The position numbers and the translations under genes are program-made. 64,000 bases of DNA from Larimichthys crocea. Taxonomy: Eukaryota; Chordata; Actinopteri; Sciaenidae. Below the pieces are notes generated by a model, which ran no database searches, had not been told where the DNA came from, and was given only the letters and a program-made list of their open reading frames with translations. Below are positions 38,507 through 49,651 of the stretch, piece by piece. Position 1 is the stretch's first letter. Each line of letters begins with the position of its first letter. The stretch covers positions 21,062,807-21,126,806 of the forward strand of contig NC_040016.1 of the NCBI RefSeq assembly GCF_000972845.2, written 5' to 3'.

Positions 38507-38522
38507 GGGGGGGGGGGGGGGG
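38471..38522 (+). repeat. Poly-G run, probable artefact
   Basis: About 50 G with one A, inserted between ACTGCACAA and TGAAGTTGATATACG. The partner copy reads ACTGCACATGATTTGATATACG at 56030-56051 with no G run. The proline-rich minus-strand frame across it is spurious. Confidence 0.85.
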
Positions 38523-38579
38523 TGAAGTTGATATACGGAGTCTGCTGCAAAATGACCAACAGTAATTTTTATGGATTTC

Positions 38580-38603
38580 GCACACACACACACACACACA
38601 CAC
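38580..38603. repeat. (AC)n microsatellite
   Basis: Partner at 56092-56127 is longer. Confidence 0.9.
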
Positions 38604-39800
38604 TCAGGCATATATAGGTTTGCTGAAATGACGCATTTCCAGAGGTGGAAGAAACAACTCGTGGGTTTCTGTGAGTCCAGCTCAGTAGTAACACACACGA
38701 GTTCAAGAAGCTAAAACTCCCAGCCTGTACACGTTGACCGCAGTGTGATAATGTGATTGACATTAAGCAGGCAGAAGGAATACAGCCTCTCCATTTGTCA
38801 GTGAGTTTGTGGACTGCTGGGACCGAGACCTGGATAAGACACAGAATTCATATTTTATATCAAGTTTTCCTGCCATCGGTTAAGATTCCAATCAAACTGT
38901 TTAAAACATGGGACTTATCTGTTGACGTCACCAACAGTCCCTCCGAATGGACAAAGACAGAATGATCCGCCTCAAGTTGCAAGTTGACACGGCAATTTGT
39001 GCACTGTTGACTCTTGATGAGTGTTCATGGCCACAACACTGAGTTTGGTCCGCCTTCAAACCCCACCGGGAGTGTTTTGAGAAGGCGGATCGCCTGCCTG
39101 ACTTTGTCTGCTTACTCAAATTGCTCATTTTTCCGTGTTTGGGTGCTGTCCTGAATATGAAGACCATAGCTATAATATATACATTGTTTAACTTGTCTGT
39201 TTTTTATGATGGCAGTGTGCGTTTGGTGTTGTATTTTGGAAAATCGACCGGATCCTTATGTCCGTTTTAAATGTCTGGCATATGCGAAAAATAGAAAAGC
39301 TGGGATGCTTCTGAACCGTGCCACAAGCGAGGCCATGGGGTTTTAAAGCATTGACCTAAAACGGCCACATGAAGCTCAACCCGTACCCTGGACAGTCGCC
39401 AGTTCCATCAAGGCCTCACAGAAACAAACACCTTCTTTTTTGATGTTGTTATATAGTGAATTGACACCACCTAAGGCCCATCTCGAGAAGCAACTCCTAA
39501 CATCGCGGTAACAGATGTAAACAAGCATTTGTTCACATCGTCTTTTGCTTGAATCACTCGAAACGATGTCGAATACTCTAGTCATCTTTGACGGAAACAC
39601 ACGTGACTCTTTTGCTCGTTTAAACCGCTGTGAAGCCGGAGCATTCAGTCCGACATTAACAACCAAGATCAACATGTCTGGCAACCGAATCTTCAGCATC
39701 GTCATCAAAAGCTGGAAAAAAAAAATTGGTAATGGCAAGAAAAGGACTATTAACCAACACACTTAACATCTACATACAAACAGAAAAAAAAGAAACACTG

Positions 39801-39810
39801 NNNNNNNNNN
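39801..39810. other. Assembly gap (10 N)
   Basis: Joins contig 2 to contig 3. Left-hand sequence continues by homology at 57288, not at 39811, so the join is not physical. Confidence 0.99.
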
Positions 39811-41029
39811 TCTGTTCTTTGCACTCTTTCAACTGAAATGCAGAAAGTCACAGTTTTGTGTTATTTATAATGTAATACTCCGAATATGCTCAACCTATTG
39901 TTTCCTCTTCGGGTCCCAAAGGGTTGGTTCGTTTATTAAATATTAATAGAGCTAAAGAAATTCACTCATTTGAATACGGCCTTGGATGTTTATCATTTAC
40001 TGTGTGCAGTGGAAAAACAATAATCCTGTTAAATCAACATCAGCATTTTCTTTTGGGGAGATGTAATTTCCTCGGCCTCATTCACACTGTACAACTGTAC
40101 CTAACACCACACACACACACACTTGTGAGTCTCGTGGGACAAATCAAACACTTAATCATTCAACATGACGGGCTCCACAAGGAAACACACACTCCGAATC
40201 CCTGCAGGACTGAGCCCGGGCTATAAAACCAGCAGGCTGCAGCTGATTTTGATTCATCTCCTCTTTATTTAAATCTCAGAGACTCTCACCTGTTTCTCCG
40301 CGGGTAACGAAGAAGGCCTCTCTACACTACAAAAATTTTGCTGCAAAGAGTCGGGGAAGACCGAAGTGAAAAGACAATACACAGCACGCTGTGGAATTTA
40401 TATTTATTTATCAATGGAGCGCTGTGAATCCCTCAGAGATCCCATGAAGCAGTTCACGTGTGTTGCTCGGGAAGTGCTGAGGGACGACGAAGGACTCGGT
40501 GGTTCTTGATCACGCGTGGTTTGTTTTCTGCGAACAGGACGGTCATACCGAAGTCAAGTTTACTTCTGGGGTAACGGTCAATGTGTTTTTGTGGTTCTGG
40601 TGTTGCCAGTCTGGATAATAGATAACGAAAAATCCAGGTCAAGATTTCGAGTTCTACAGTTCACTAAGCAGCAGATATTGCCACAGAATGCCGCATCGCC
40701 TCAGATGACAGAGATTGTATTTTATCCCAGCGTGTACTCGTCTGTTGTGGTCTGAATTACTCATTCTGCATGTATTTTTAACTCAATACTTTAGCATGAA
40801 CATTCACATAAACACATTAGTTCCCATCGTAGAACCGTATTACACTTCATTCTTAATTTGGTACCTGTTTCTTATCGAATATACAGTCACTCATAAAAAA
40901 AAGGAAAATGTAAATGTCCATAGTCCAACAACAACAGCGAAAACATCGTGAAACCCCATTTCGTTCTGTGGTTGTTTCCTACAGGGGCAGGCGTACTTCT
41001 CTTTTACCAGACCCTCAGAATTCGCGTTT

Positions 41030-41520
41030 GGATTTGCAACTTAACGACAACTTCAGTGAATCCCCGTGAATTAGGGCGGTGTTGCAATTTTAACCATCAC
41101 ACCGATTTTTTCCGCCTTCGCAACAGTCTGCCTGGGGATTGAACTCGTGGTCAGGGACGCGGCCAAGGTGGGGAGGATCCCTCGTGGGACCTCTCCCGCG
41201 CTTGGTTGGCCTCGCCGGGTGCATTTCCTCCGCAGCGGTGCGCCGCGGCCGGCTTTTGGTCGGCATGGAGAGGCTCAGGGGTGAAGCGCCCGCCCGCCCG
41301 GACCTCACCGCTTCCCGTGGCTGTGGCTCACCCCCACGGACGGGGCCCCCTCGCCCCTGGCGGGACTGTCGAATAGCAACTTTCACTTCCTCCCGCAACA
41401 AAAATGTAAAAACTAACGCATCTTTCACTGCAACTTTTTTGAAAACCTCATGCAACATCAGGCATTTTAGGCCACAACTATCTCAAAAAAGGCCCACGAA
41501 ATCCTGGTGGGACTGATTTA
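41030..41520. repeat. GC-rich interspersed repeat, contig 3 copy
   Basis: Same element as 24560-25110, with about 50 fewer bases in the GC-rich core. The flanking GCAACTT words are retained. Confidence 0.5.
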
Positions 41521-42844
41521 CGCTTCTCACAGTTAGCATCACAATTTCTACATCAAAACTTCATCTATACATTCAACAGGTTATTAACAATCCTTATTCC
41601 TGAGTTGTGGTCTTTTAACACACTTACCAACCTGTTTTCACAGGAAAAGAAGAGACAGAAGTCATTCCGTGCGTTCTCCATGGCGGGCTGACGTTCCTGC
41701 TGTCTGAGGAACGTCAGTCAGACGTGTGCTGAAATTAGGGATCTGCACCCTGATACTCTCAGTAGAAAACATATTAAATTAAATTAATTCTTTTCATACA
41801 AAAAACAAACATACAATATAATTCAAAATTTGTAGGCGTCACAGCTTATTTGGACAATCATTGATCATCAGTGACAATCAATGCAGCCACATCTGGTATT
41901 AATAAGCTTTATTATTAACTCCAGTCTAGCTTTTTTTTTTTTTCATGTATTTGTTATTCTTAAATGTTTGTTTTTTATTAATTTGCCTCACTAACTTCTT
42001 TGTTCAGATACATAGTTTGGCAGTACATAATATTCCTATAAAACAACAAATACACTTTTTTTTTTTTGCTTTAAACATGAGGCAGCAATTCACTTCATCG
42101 CCATACGCTAAAACAATTAGCACTGGGACATTTTGACTGAAGGTTTGTCACCATAAGAGGAGCAAACTGGAGGTGAGTATCGAAGTATTTCACTCCATAT
42201 TACTTCATACTCACAGAAATATGTCCTTTACAGTCCCGTCTCCTAGAAATGCCATCCATAAACCATGAATCTGAAGCGGAAAGGAACTAGGACGCACGAT
42301 CATGAGAGCAAAAACTATGAAACACAGATAGATATTCTTCAGCAGACAAATAAACGCTGTTAAATTTCAGCTGGACTTTATAAATCAGCCAATAATTATT
42401 GGTCAAATAATTTACATTTATCTTGTGGTCTTTTCACAGAATGAAAATAAAACTGCGAAATAACTTAAAATCTGTTTGGAATGCAGCCACAGTGTGAACA
42501 ACCTCTGTACAGTGCAGTCGGCGTTCTCCCAAGACTGATAAAACAACAAAAGACACATTGAATATTTATAATGTTGGGGAAGGTGAAAGGTGAGAGAGAA
42601 GAAGGGAAGATGAAGACAATAACTATATTAAGAAGAATCAAGTACAAAACAGAAGGACTGGAAGAAGGAAAGGTGGGAGGAGGTAAAGAGGAATATGAGG
42701 TTAGGTAGCAAAAATAGTCAGAGAGAGAGAGAGAGAGGTATAGTGAGGATGAGATGGAGTGGAGGAGGAGAGAACGTGACATTGACATAGAGACTAATGC
42801 ATTCTATACCTGCTGCTGGAGCACAGAAAGCCCTGAGGGAGGGG

Positions 42845-42847
<3 letters not shown>

Positions 42848-42882
<35 letters not shown>
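42848..42882. repeat. (AC)n microsatellite
   Basis: Allelic partner of 26355-26382, followed by (AT)n and the palindrome AATGCATGCATGCATT. Confidence 0.93.
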
Positions 42883-42891
<9 letters not shown>

Positions 42892-43553
42892 GAAATAAGG
42901 GACACACAAAAATGCATGCATGCATTTGTGTGAATGTTCACACACACACATAAAGCTTCACAATGAAAGCACAGCACATTGCAGGTTTGCATGCATATTT
43001 TCCTCAGTTTCACACTAAAAATGGAAAAATAAAAAAGGGAGCGCAATGCTTTGTCAGCCGGGTGTCAGTCAGCAACTTTATGCTCCGTCCCTCACATTTT
43101 AAATGTCACCATCTCCATCATTAACCCGCATTTATGTCCATGATCATAAACCAGCGACTTCATCTCAGCACGGCAGCACAGGAATTAGCGCGCTTCCAGG
43201 TTTTGTTATCTGACAACAGACGCTGGAAAGAAAATGTAAATGAGAAGAAGGAATACAAGAGTTAGGCTGGACTCCAACAGAGTAAAGATGATCACCACTA
43301 AAATACACTGCATGCGGAACGATACGTTTCAATGTTAGTCAATGTGTCAGCTCACTCGAACGACTGCCGCGACCGGCAGCCCTCCGCAACACATACACAG
43401 AGCTTCTATTGTTCACGGACGCCGGAGCATGCTGCACAAATTCAGCACAGAGCAGATTGTGCGGGGAAGGAAATCGGCTCCAAAATACAAAATAAAACCC
43501 TGTTTATTTTCAAAATAAAATACTTTGTGTTCACCGTGGATCGAGTTTCATTA

Positions 43554-44184
43554 TGTGGAAATGTATAATAATGTTTGAATTAAAATAGATGTGTGTTAAA
43601 TGTATCTGTGTAAGTATAAGGTCACACAGAGTATATTGTTTTTAAATGTTGTGTAACTAGTATAAGTGTTTTGTAGAAGTTGCAGGTTCAAGGCCTACAC
43701 ACAAAGAGAGAGAGACGAGGGGGGGCTGCACTTGAGTTTGTTTAGAACTGAGAGCAGAAACAGAACATCTTACTAGACAGGTTGTGTCAAAGTTCACGAT
43801 GCCCTACCAGACAGAGTACTCCCACGCTAAGATGCAAACTGTTCTCAGGAAGAGTACTATCTATGGAGCAAAACCCCCAATAAAAGTGTCTGTTTAAGAG
43901 AAATGACCATGAAAGGACTTGTAGATGTATAGTGAACGCCCTATGACATATGCTTTGTATCTGTTTTGTGTGTGTGTTAATAAAACTTAGCCAGAAGCTT
44001 TGGGACCCCAGAACTCAGCAGTGCGAGAAGGTGAACAGGCCGCGGGGTCTGTTAAGATTCAGAGCTGTGTTCTCCCTTTGCAAAGGTGAAACTGGAATCT
44101 GTCTTTGTCTCCTTCATTTCAGACATCTCTCTGTTTGTATTTCAGGTCTGTAGCAATTCGGGGTGGTTTTGCAACACCACAACA
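43554..44184 (+). mobile_element. Solo LTR of an endogenous retrovirus-like element
   Basis: A 631-bp insertion that starts TGTGG and ends CAACA (TG...CA), flanked by ATTA at 43550-43553 and 44185-44188, while contig 2 has a single ATTA at 27037-27040. The internal layout fits U3-R-U5 on the + strand: an AATAAAAG box at 43879-43886 that could serve as TATA, a polyadenylation signal AATAAA at 43979-43984, then a GT/T-rich stretch and about 190 bases to the end. A purine run is at 43702-43731. No gag/pol/env or second LTR is present, so it is a solo LTR left by LTR-LTR recombination. A 4-bp duplication is usual for gamma/epsilon-type retroviruses; that assignment is inference. Confidence 0.85.
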
Positions 44185-44384
44185 ATTACAAGAACATGTC
44201 ATCATGGGCGGGGCCGACCTGAAGTCAACAGGTGAGGGGTTTTCAGGCGTAATCATTTATGACACCTCACATCATTTTTATAAAGGACACCAGAAAAAAG
44301 ATGCGGCGTGGAATTCCATCGCAGGAGTCAAAGAGACTACAGCCGGCAATATCACGCGATTATGCGTGAATTTGCGAGATCTCG

Positions 44385-44495
44385 TGTGTTCTTGCAGCGC
44401 TCGGTGGCCGGCGGAGCTGCACCTGTGCGCATCACAAACGGATTTATGTGAGATTTGGCGGACGGTGGAGTACGCTGTCGTTTTGGAGCGGAGCC
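44385..44495. other. ~100-bp GC-rich segment absent from contig 2
   Basis: Sequence around GCGCTCGGTGGCCGGCGGAG and GGCGGACGGTGGAGTACGC has no counterpart between about 27285 and 27308 of contig 2, while both flanks match. Either a real deletion in the other haplotype or a consensus collapse. Confidence 0.7.
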
Positions 44496-44957
44496 GTTCC
44501 GCATGCAGTGTATTTTAGGTGTCAGAGTGTGCAGAAGGTTGAGAAGAAGTTTAGCCCAAATAAGATTACTTGTTCACCGTTTTTCTATGTTCAGCGCTGA
44601 TTCAGTGCTACGTTCAGTCGGTTGCCTGTTCCAGCTCTTTTGTTTGCTTCACTATAAAAAAAACAGGAACAGGTTTGTACGGCTAAAAGCTTTATTTGAT
44701 CTGTTCTGGTTCAGTTTGAGGACTTTATGCACCAAACACCTCGAACCAAAGAGCTTAAAGCAGCTGGGACTGGTTTTGTGTGGATGCGAGTGGTTTTCTC
44801 ACTCGGTTCAGTGTCGATGATTCAGATGCAAACAGATGTTGAACACACTCATCTGTGGAATTAATACACGTACATGTGTAAATACCACGACTCCTGCTGG
44901 CAGGAGTAAATATGCAAACACACAACAGTCTGTCTCTTGTACAGACATGTATACAAG

Positions 44958-45057
44958 CACACACACACACACACACTCACACATAAAGGCTCCATTGGGG
45001 CCGACAGGTAGCCTCAGCCGGTGAGTTCACATCTAGTTCAGGTGATGTATCAGAGTA

Positions 45058-45106
<49 letters not shown>

Positions 45107-45203
45107 CTCATGTGATGCATCTGAGTGATTAGATGTACCACTGGGCCCAGAGCGTTTCTTTCTTTCCCCCACAATCTCTCTCTCTCTCACACTCACACTC
45201 ACA

Positions 45204-45249
<46 letters not shown>

Positions 45250-45369
45250 AAATTCACATGAAGCATCAGTGTAATTACTTCAAGCTCAGTTGGGTGTCAC
45301 ACACAAACAACACAGACACACAGACTTGCGGTGAAGTTGGAGTTGTAATGTGCTCACATGGTTCTCTAA

Positions 45370-45400
<31 letters not shown>
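44958..45400. repeat. Cluster of (AC)n microsatellites, contig 3
   Basis: Four AC runs (44958-44982, 45061-45103, 45208-45248, 45372-45400), partners of those at 27766-28172. The second is about twice as long as in contig 2. Confidence 0.92.
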
Positions 45401-45405
<5 letters not shown>

Positions 45406-45778
45406 TCAAATATGGACGTAATTACTCCTTGCTTTGCTCTCATTGGTCACAGGTGTTGCTTCCAAATGAGTGTAAATGAAAGCCATTAATCGTTGCTGGA
45501 GGCGAAGCTGAAAGAGAGTGATTAGCAACAACACAGTGGGCACTCTGCACCGGGGAAAAAAAAAAAATGACTGCAGGTAGGAGATGGATGGACGGACGGA
45601 AGGATAGATGGATGGATTGAGCGCGGAAGGAAAGGTTGCATGCATAAATTTTAACTTAAGCAAGCAACTGGACGGATAAAAATTGCCGTAGACTGATGAA
45701 TGTGTTATGAAGGATAGACAGAACTTTCTGACACGATAAACAAGGTTGGCTTCGATGTAGACGGATGATGGTCTGACT

Positions 45779-45837
45779 GCATTTTCCGGATTTGGAGATA
45801 GAACTCAAACACCATACGTCAGTGCTTTCTCTAAAAC
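45779..45837. other. Micro-inverted block, orientation 2
   Basis: Reverse complement of 28551-28609 with collinear flanks on both sides. Confidence 0.9.
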
Positions 45838-46429
45838 AAAGTATGACAATGGCACAGAAGTCTCTAACTGCACTGATATTTGTGATCTGTCCACCGGGGC
45901 TTGAGCTGCAGAGCACTATTCCCACGTGACATAACGCTGTCATGCTGCTGTTGGTGGAAAAAAAAAAAAAGGACAAAAGCGGACACAGAGTGCCGAGGTT
46001 TCCAAGAAATATTGACCCGTTCCTATCATTCTTGAAAGAGGTGAAGCTATTAGGTCTTTTGTGTGCAAAGAATACAACAACTTGCAAGGACAACTGACAA
46101 CCGGGTGGATTCTTTGCCGAGACCGAAGGAAGACGAAGTCAAGGATTGTTGAACCTGGTTGGTGGTAAAGGAAAAGAAAGCTTTGTGCTGTTTTTTTCTG
46201 ATCAGACAAAGAGGAATGAAAGGATGGATGGAGCGACTAGAGATAGAGGAAAACATTACCGGGGTGGAGTTACAGAAAGACAGAGATGGAGATTAATCGA
46301 GGTGGAGATACGGGGGTTCATTAGAAAGAGAAATAGCTTGTAAGCGATGCAGACTGATGGATGAATTGATAGTTTTGTGTGTGTATGAATGAACTGATGA
46401 GGTCTTTCATTGGGGTGTGAAAGAAGCTG

Positions 46430-46575
46430 ACCCTATGAATGTGCTGTTTGCATATCATTAATCAGCCCGCTGACCGTATTGATTCGCAGGAGAGACGATT
46501 CTAATTACACTGATGCAGCGATGTAGGTTAAAGCAACATCACCTTAAAGTTGAACAGTCGTTTTTCAACTGCTCA
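46430..46575. promoter_or_regulatory. Candidate conserved noncoding element
   Basis: Holds TTTGCATATCATTAATCAGC (octamer-like plus homeodomain core) and TTCTAATTACACTGATG, and it is nearly identical to 29190-29325 while neighbouring sequence shows many indels. Motif content suggests a POU/homeodomain target, but this is inference from words only. Confidence 0.25.
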
Positions 46576-46804
46576 GAGTCATTTAGTTCACACAGCGGCC
46601 GCTGAGGGTTCCAGATCCTGATTGGCCGGCAGGTGGCCATTCATTTCTTGTGACACTACAGTGAGTCATGTCTGACGCAGGCGATGGTTTCCTGTTCTGA
46701 GTTTATGTAGGAGCTCACAAAACAGCGTCAGCATGTGGGTCCATGTATGATGAAGGCACATTTTGCTTTGTTTGCCATACAGTAATGTCATAATGTCAGT
46801 GTGT

Positions 46805-47228
46805 CAGGGTTCCCACGGGTGCTTGAATTCCTTGAAAATGCTTGAATTTCAATTCAGTGTTTTCAAGGTTGTGAAAATGCTTGAATTTTTTGTGAAGTGC
46901 TTGAAAATGCTTGAAATTTGTGTGATGTCTATTTGTCACTGTTATTGCGCTATGGTAGTTACACAATACACCGCTCACAAGCTGAGAATACAAGCCAATT
47001 CACAATTAGTTAAAAATCAAAACAGTCAATCTACCACCATATGAAATAATGCTAATTAGACCCATATTTTTATGCCATACAGTGGCACCGCTGCGCTTCC
47101 CATGACCATCATGGCAAACACAACTAGTAGGCTACCTATTTAAAGGTGCTGGAAAAATGGAAAAACTGGTGCTTGAAGGTGCTTGAAAAGTGCTTGAATT
47201 TGTTCATGAAAAAGGTGTGGGAACCCTG
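46805..47228. mobile_element. 424-bp hAT-like TIR element, absent from contig 2
   Basis: Begins CAGGGTTCCCAC and ends GTGGGAACCCTG, perfect 12-bp inverted ends, flanked by GTGTGT at 46799-46804 and 47229-47234. Subterminal TGCTTGAA words recur at least four times near the left end and three times near the right. Contig 2 reads straight through (ATGTCAGTGGTTGTCCCAG at 29527). No transposase frame, so non-autonomous. CAGGG ends and subterminal repeats are typical of hAT elements; the visible 6-base flank rather than 8 leaves that assignment open. Confidence 0.82.
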
Positions 47229-47284
47229 GTGTGTCCAGTTTCATCTACAATGAATTAAATAATAGAATTTTTCACTCAAGTCTA

Positions 47285-47463
47285 TTATACAGACTATACT
47301 GAGAGCAGTTGGGGGTTCAGTGCCTTGCTCAAGGGCACCTCGGAGTGCCCAGGAGATGAACCGGCAGCTCTTCAGCCTTCCATACTTTGGTCCATACTGG
47401 ACTTGAACCAGCCACCCTCCAGTCCCCCAAGCCAAGTCTCTATGGACTGAGCTACTGCCGCCC
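47285..47463 (-). mobile_element. tRNA-derived SINE, fuller copy
   Basis: On the minus strand the A-box TAGCTCAGTCC (complement of 47444-47454) and B-box GGTTCAAGTCC (complement of 47399-47409) are spaced as in tRNA genes. The body includes the complement of GCCTTGCTCAAGGGCACCTC. The head lies against the TTTAAAGGG end of the MITE at 47463. Not a functional tRNA: no acceptor stem pairing is evident. Confidence 0.8.
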
Positions 47464-47788
47464 CTTTAAAGGGTCCAGTGTTCAGAATTTAGTTGCATCT
47501 AATGGTGTAATCGCTGCATTGCAATCTCCTCACATTACCCTCACCTTCCTAGTTTAAAAAGGAGAAACCACACTTGAAAAGCCTTTTCTTTGTCTGTTCT
47601 GGTGGTTCAACACGGCGGCCTCCATGAATGAGGATCCACTGTCACTGTGGATATAAAAGGAGAATTTTTTAAGTAACAAAAATAAAAAGATTCTTATTTT
47701 CAGGTGATTATACATGCTTGAAATCATAGCTATGAATATTATATTGCATGTCTGCCTTAGTGTGAAAATGAAATCTTACACACTTTAA
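47463..47788. mobile_element. Degenerate MITE with TTAAAGGGTCCAGTG end
   Basis: Partner of 29729-30040. The left end CCTTTAAAGGGTCCAGTGTT and the right end AAATCTTACACACTTTAA are imperfect inverse repeats. It contains the TTCTTATTTTCAGGTGATTA phrase characteristic of the family. Confidence 0.72.
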
Positions 47789-49631
47789 TAGAAATGATAA
47801 TATTAAAAAAAACACTGAATGAAAAGTTCTTTCCAAACTTTTAAATTCGAGTTGTCACTGGCCTCTTCAGTGGCACCAATAAACATTAATATTCATAGAA
47901 AACATTTTGAATTGTTTGTTTATAGATAAAATACAGGGCACAAGCACTGAGCTATCTTCCAGGTTCATGAGCTAACTAATTAACAAACAGTCCGTCCCTC
48001 CCTTCCTTCCTTTTTTAATGACATTGAGGAACCCTGAAAGGATTTTGGGGAGTACACGTGCTTCCATCTGCTCCCAGCTGGCCATAGTGTACGAGGGATA
48101 ATACCCTCATTGCGGTAGATGTCATAACTGGACTGTTCTGCTGACTCATCAGGCATTTCATTTACTCTATCAAATGGTTTTACACCTGCTGCAAACATGC
48201 TTCCAGTAAATGTCTCCAAAGTATGACTTCTGTAGGATGTAATGAGTGCAGATAGGTGGTGTTCACCTGGCATTAGCAGGTTGGAAGACGGTTGGTAGGA
48301 CACTGGCATCTAACACTGCGCTCCCTGCTGTGTCAGTATCATATGTCCACTCTACTTAACAACCTCCTCCATCACTGAGCAGCCATCACCAAGGTGACAC
48401 AGTGAGGCTGTCACCGCCATACCCTTGGAGACAGTCACTACGGTAACATACTGCTGTGCAGGCTATGCCAACAAGCCAAGGTACGGGGGGGAAGGATATG
48501 TGGAGGGTACGAGCTCAAGATCAACATCAAGTTTTAGGGGTTTCTTTTCTGTCAGGTAAAAGTGGAAAGCGAGAGAGTCGAACAAATATCTACAATCAAG
48601 CAAACAAATAAAACCGCCTGACAGATATATTTACCTTTGATTTTCCGGCCGAGATAGACGGCACACTGACATCCGGGCCATGATGTACGAAGTTGATGAG
48701 CGTTGCAGAGGCTTTAACTCTGCCTGTGTCAACAACAGATATCTGTACAGGGCTTAAATCTTGTCTTCGCCTGTGTGTATGAGTGCGTTTAAGAGAGTGT
48801 GACTGATTAAGTGATAGAGGAGACAGATGGTGTTTGCCAGTCTATCAGTCAACAGTAACAGGCCAGAACACTCTTAATATTGTTCTACTGAGGCAAGGAA
48901 GGAGTACAGAAGTGCATCAGTGATATGGGCTGTGCGGCTGGCTTTAATAGTTACAACATGTAGGTTTAAAAGTAACGCAAAAGTGATGTAAGAAACTATC
49001 AAACCAAGACCAACTCGTGACCAAGATCAGTGTGTACTGAGCCCAAGCTTATAGCCTATAGCCAGAATTTACATACTGCAATGTTTGAGTCAAAATGTAT
49101 TACACAAGATTTGGCTGATATCTCCCAGACAGCCACAGCTTCTTCTCATGTCGCCCACATTGAGTTTCTTAGAGTGCATCAGCAACAAAACTTTAAAAAT
49201 GAGCCAATATATTGGTTTTACATCCAACCAAGTCCTCTTTTTCTGAGACAGACTGAGTGGAAATGCTGGCAATTCCAAGAGAAGACCAAGACCAATCTCG
49301 AGTACTTGACACTGAAGAAGTTTATTCAAACTCTGTCAATGTTAGACCACTATTTCAAACACGGCTAAACAACTGCATGAAGTTTCACGTTAGGCTGCAG
49401 GCTCAGTCACAACAACTCACCTTGAAAACTCAAGTTAAAATGTTTCAAAATAGATTATTTGTCTTTGTAGTGCAGAATGAGTGTGCATGGACAGGACGGG
49501 TCAAAGATTGTGACTCTGCCAATCCAAGAAGAAGCTACAATGTTGTTTAGCCTGGGAGGAATGGGCAACTTTGTGTTCATGAACCGCGACTGACAAATTC
49601 TACTCATACCAAAGTCTACAAAAGTCAGCTT

Positions 49632-49651
49632 TATATATATATATATATATA
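49632..49651. repeat. (AT)n microsatellite
   Basis: Shorter partner of 31819-31849. Confidence 0.88.

Larger units (their letters stand above)
23337..39800. repeat. Contig 2 copy of the 39811-57287 segment
   Basis: Collinear with the first 17.5 kb of contig 3 over its full length, up to the second N gap. Unique words match in order every few tens of bases. Most differences are one- or two-base indels. The large differences (solo LTR, TIR element, ~58-bp inversion, ~100-bp GC-rich block, G-inflated block, poly-G) are listed separately. No gene is seen in either copy. Confidence 0.95.

Noticed and set aside
38412..38698. Proline-rich protein on the minus strand
   Set aside because: Produced by a poly-G run that the other copy lacks.
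43554..44184. A full endogenous provirus
   Set aside because: Only one LTR is present and the flanks rejoin the contig 2 sequence directly; there is no internal coding region.
46805..47228. Firm assignment to hAT by 8-bp target duplication
   Set aside because: Only GTGTGT (6 bp) is repeated on both sides, and the site is itself GT-rich.
47399..47454. A functional tRNA gene
   Set aside because: A- and B-boxes are present but acceptor and anticodon stems are not; it is a SINE head.
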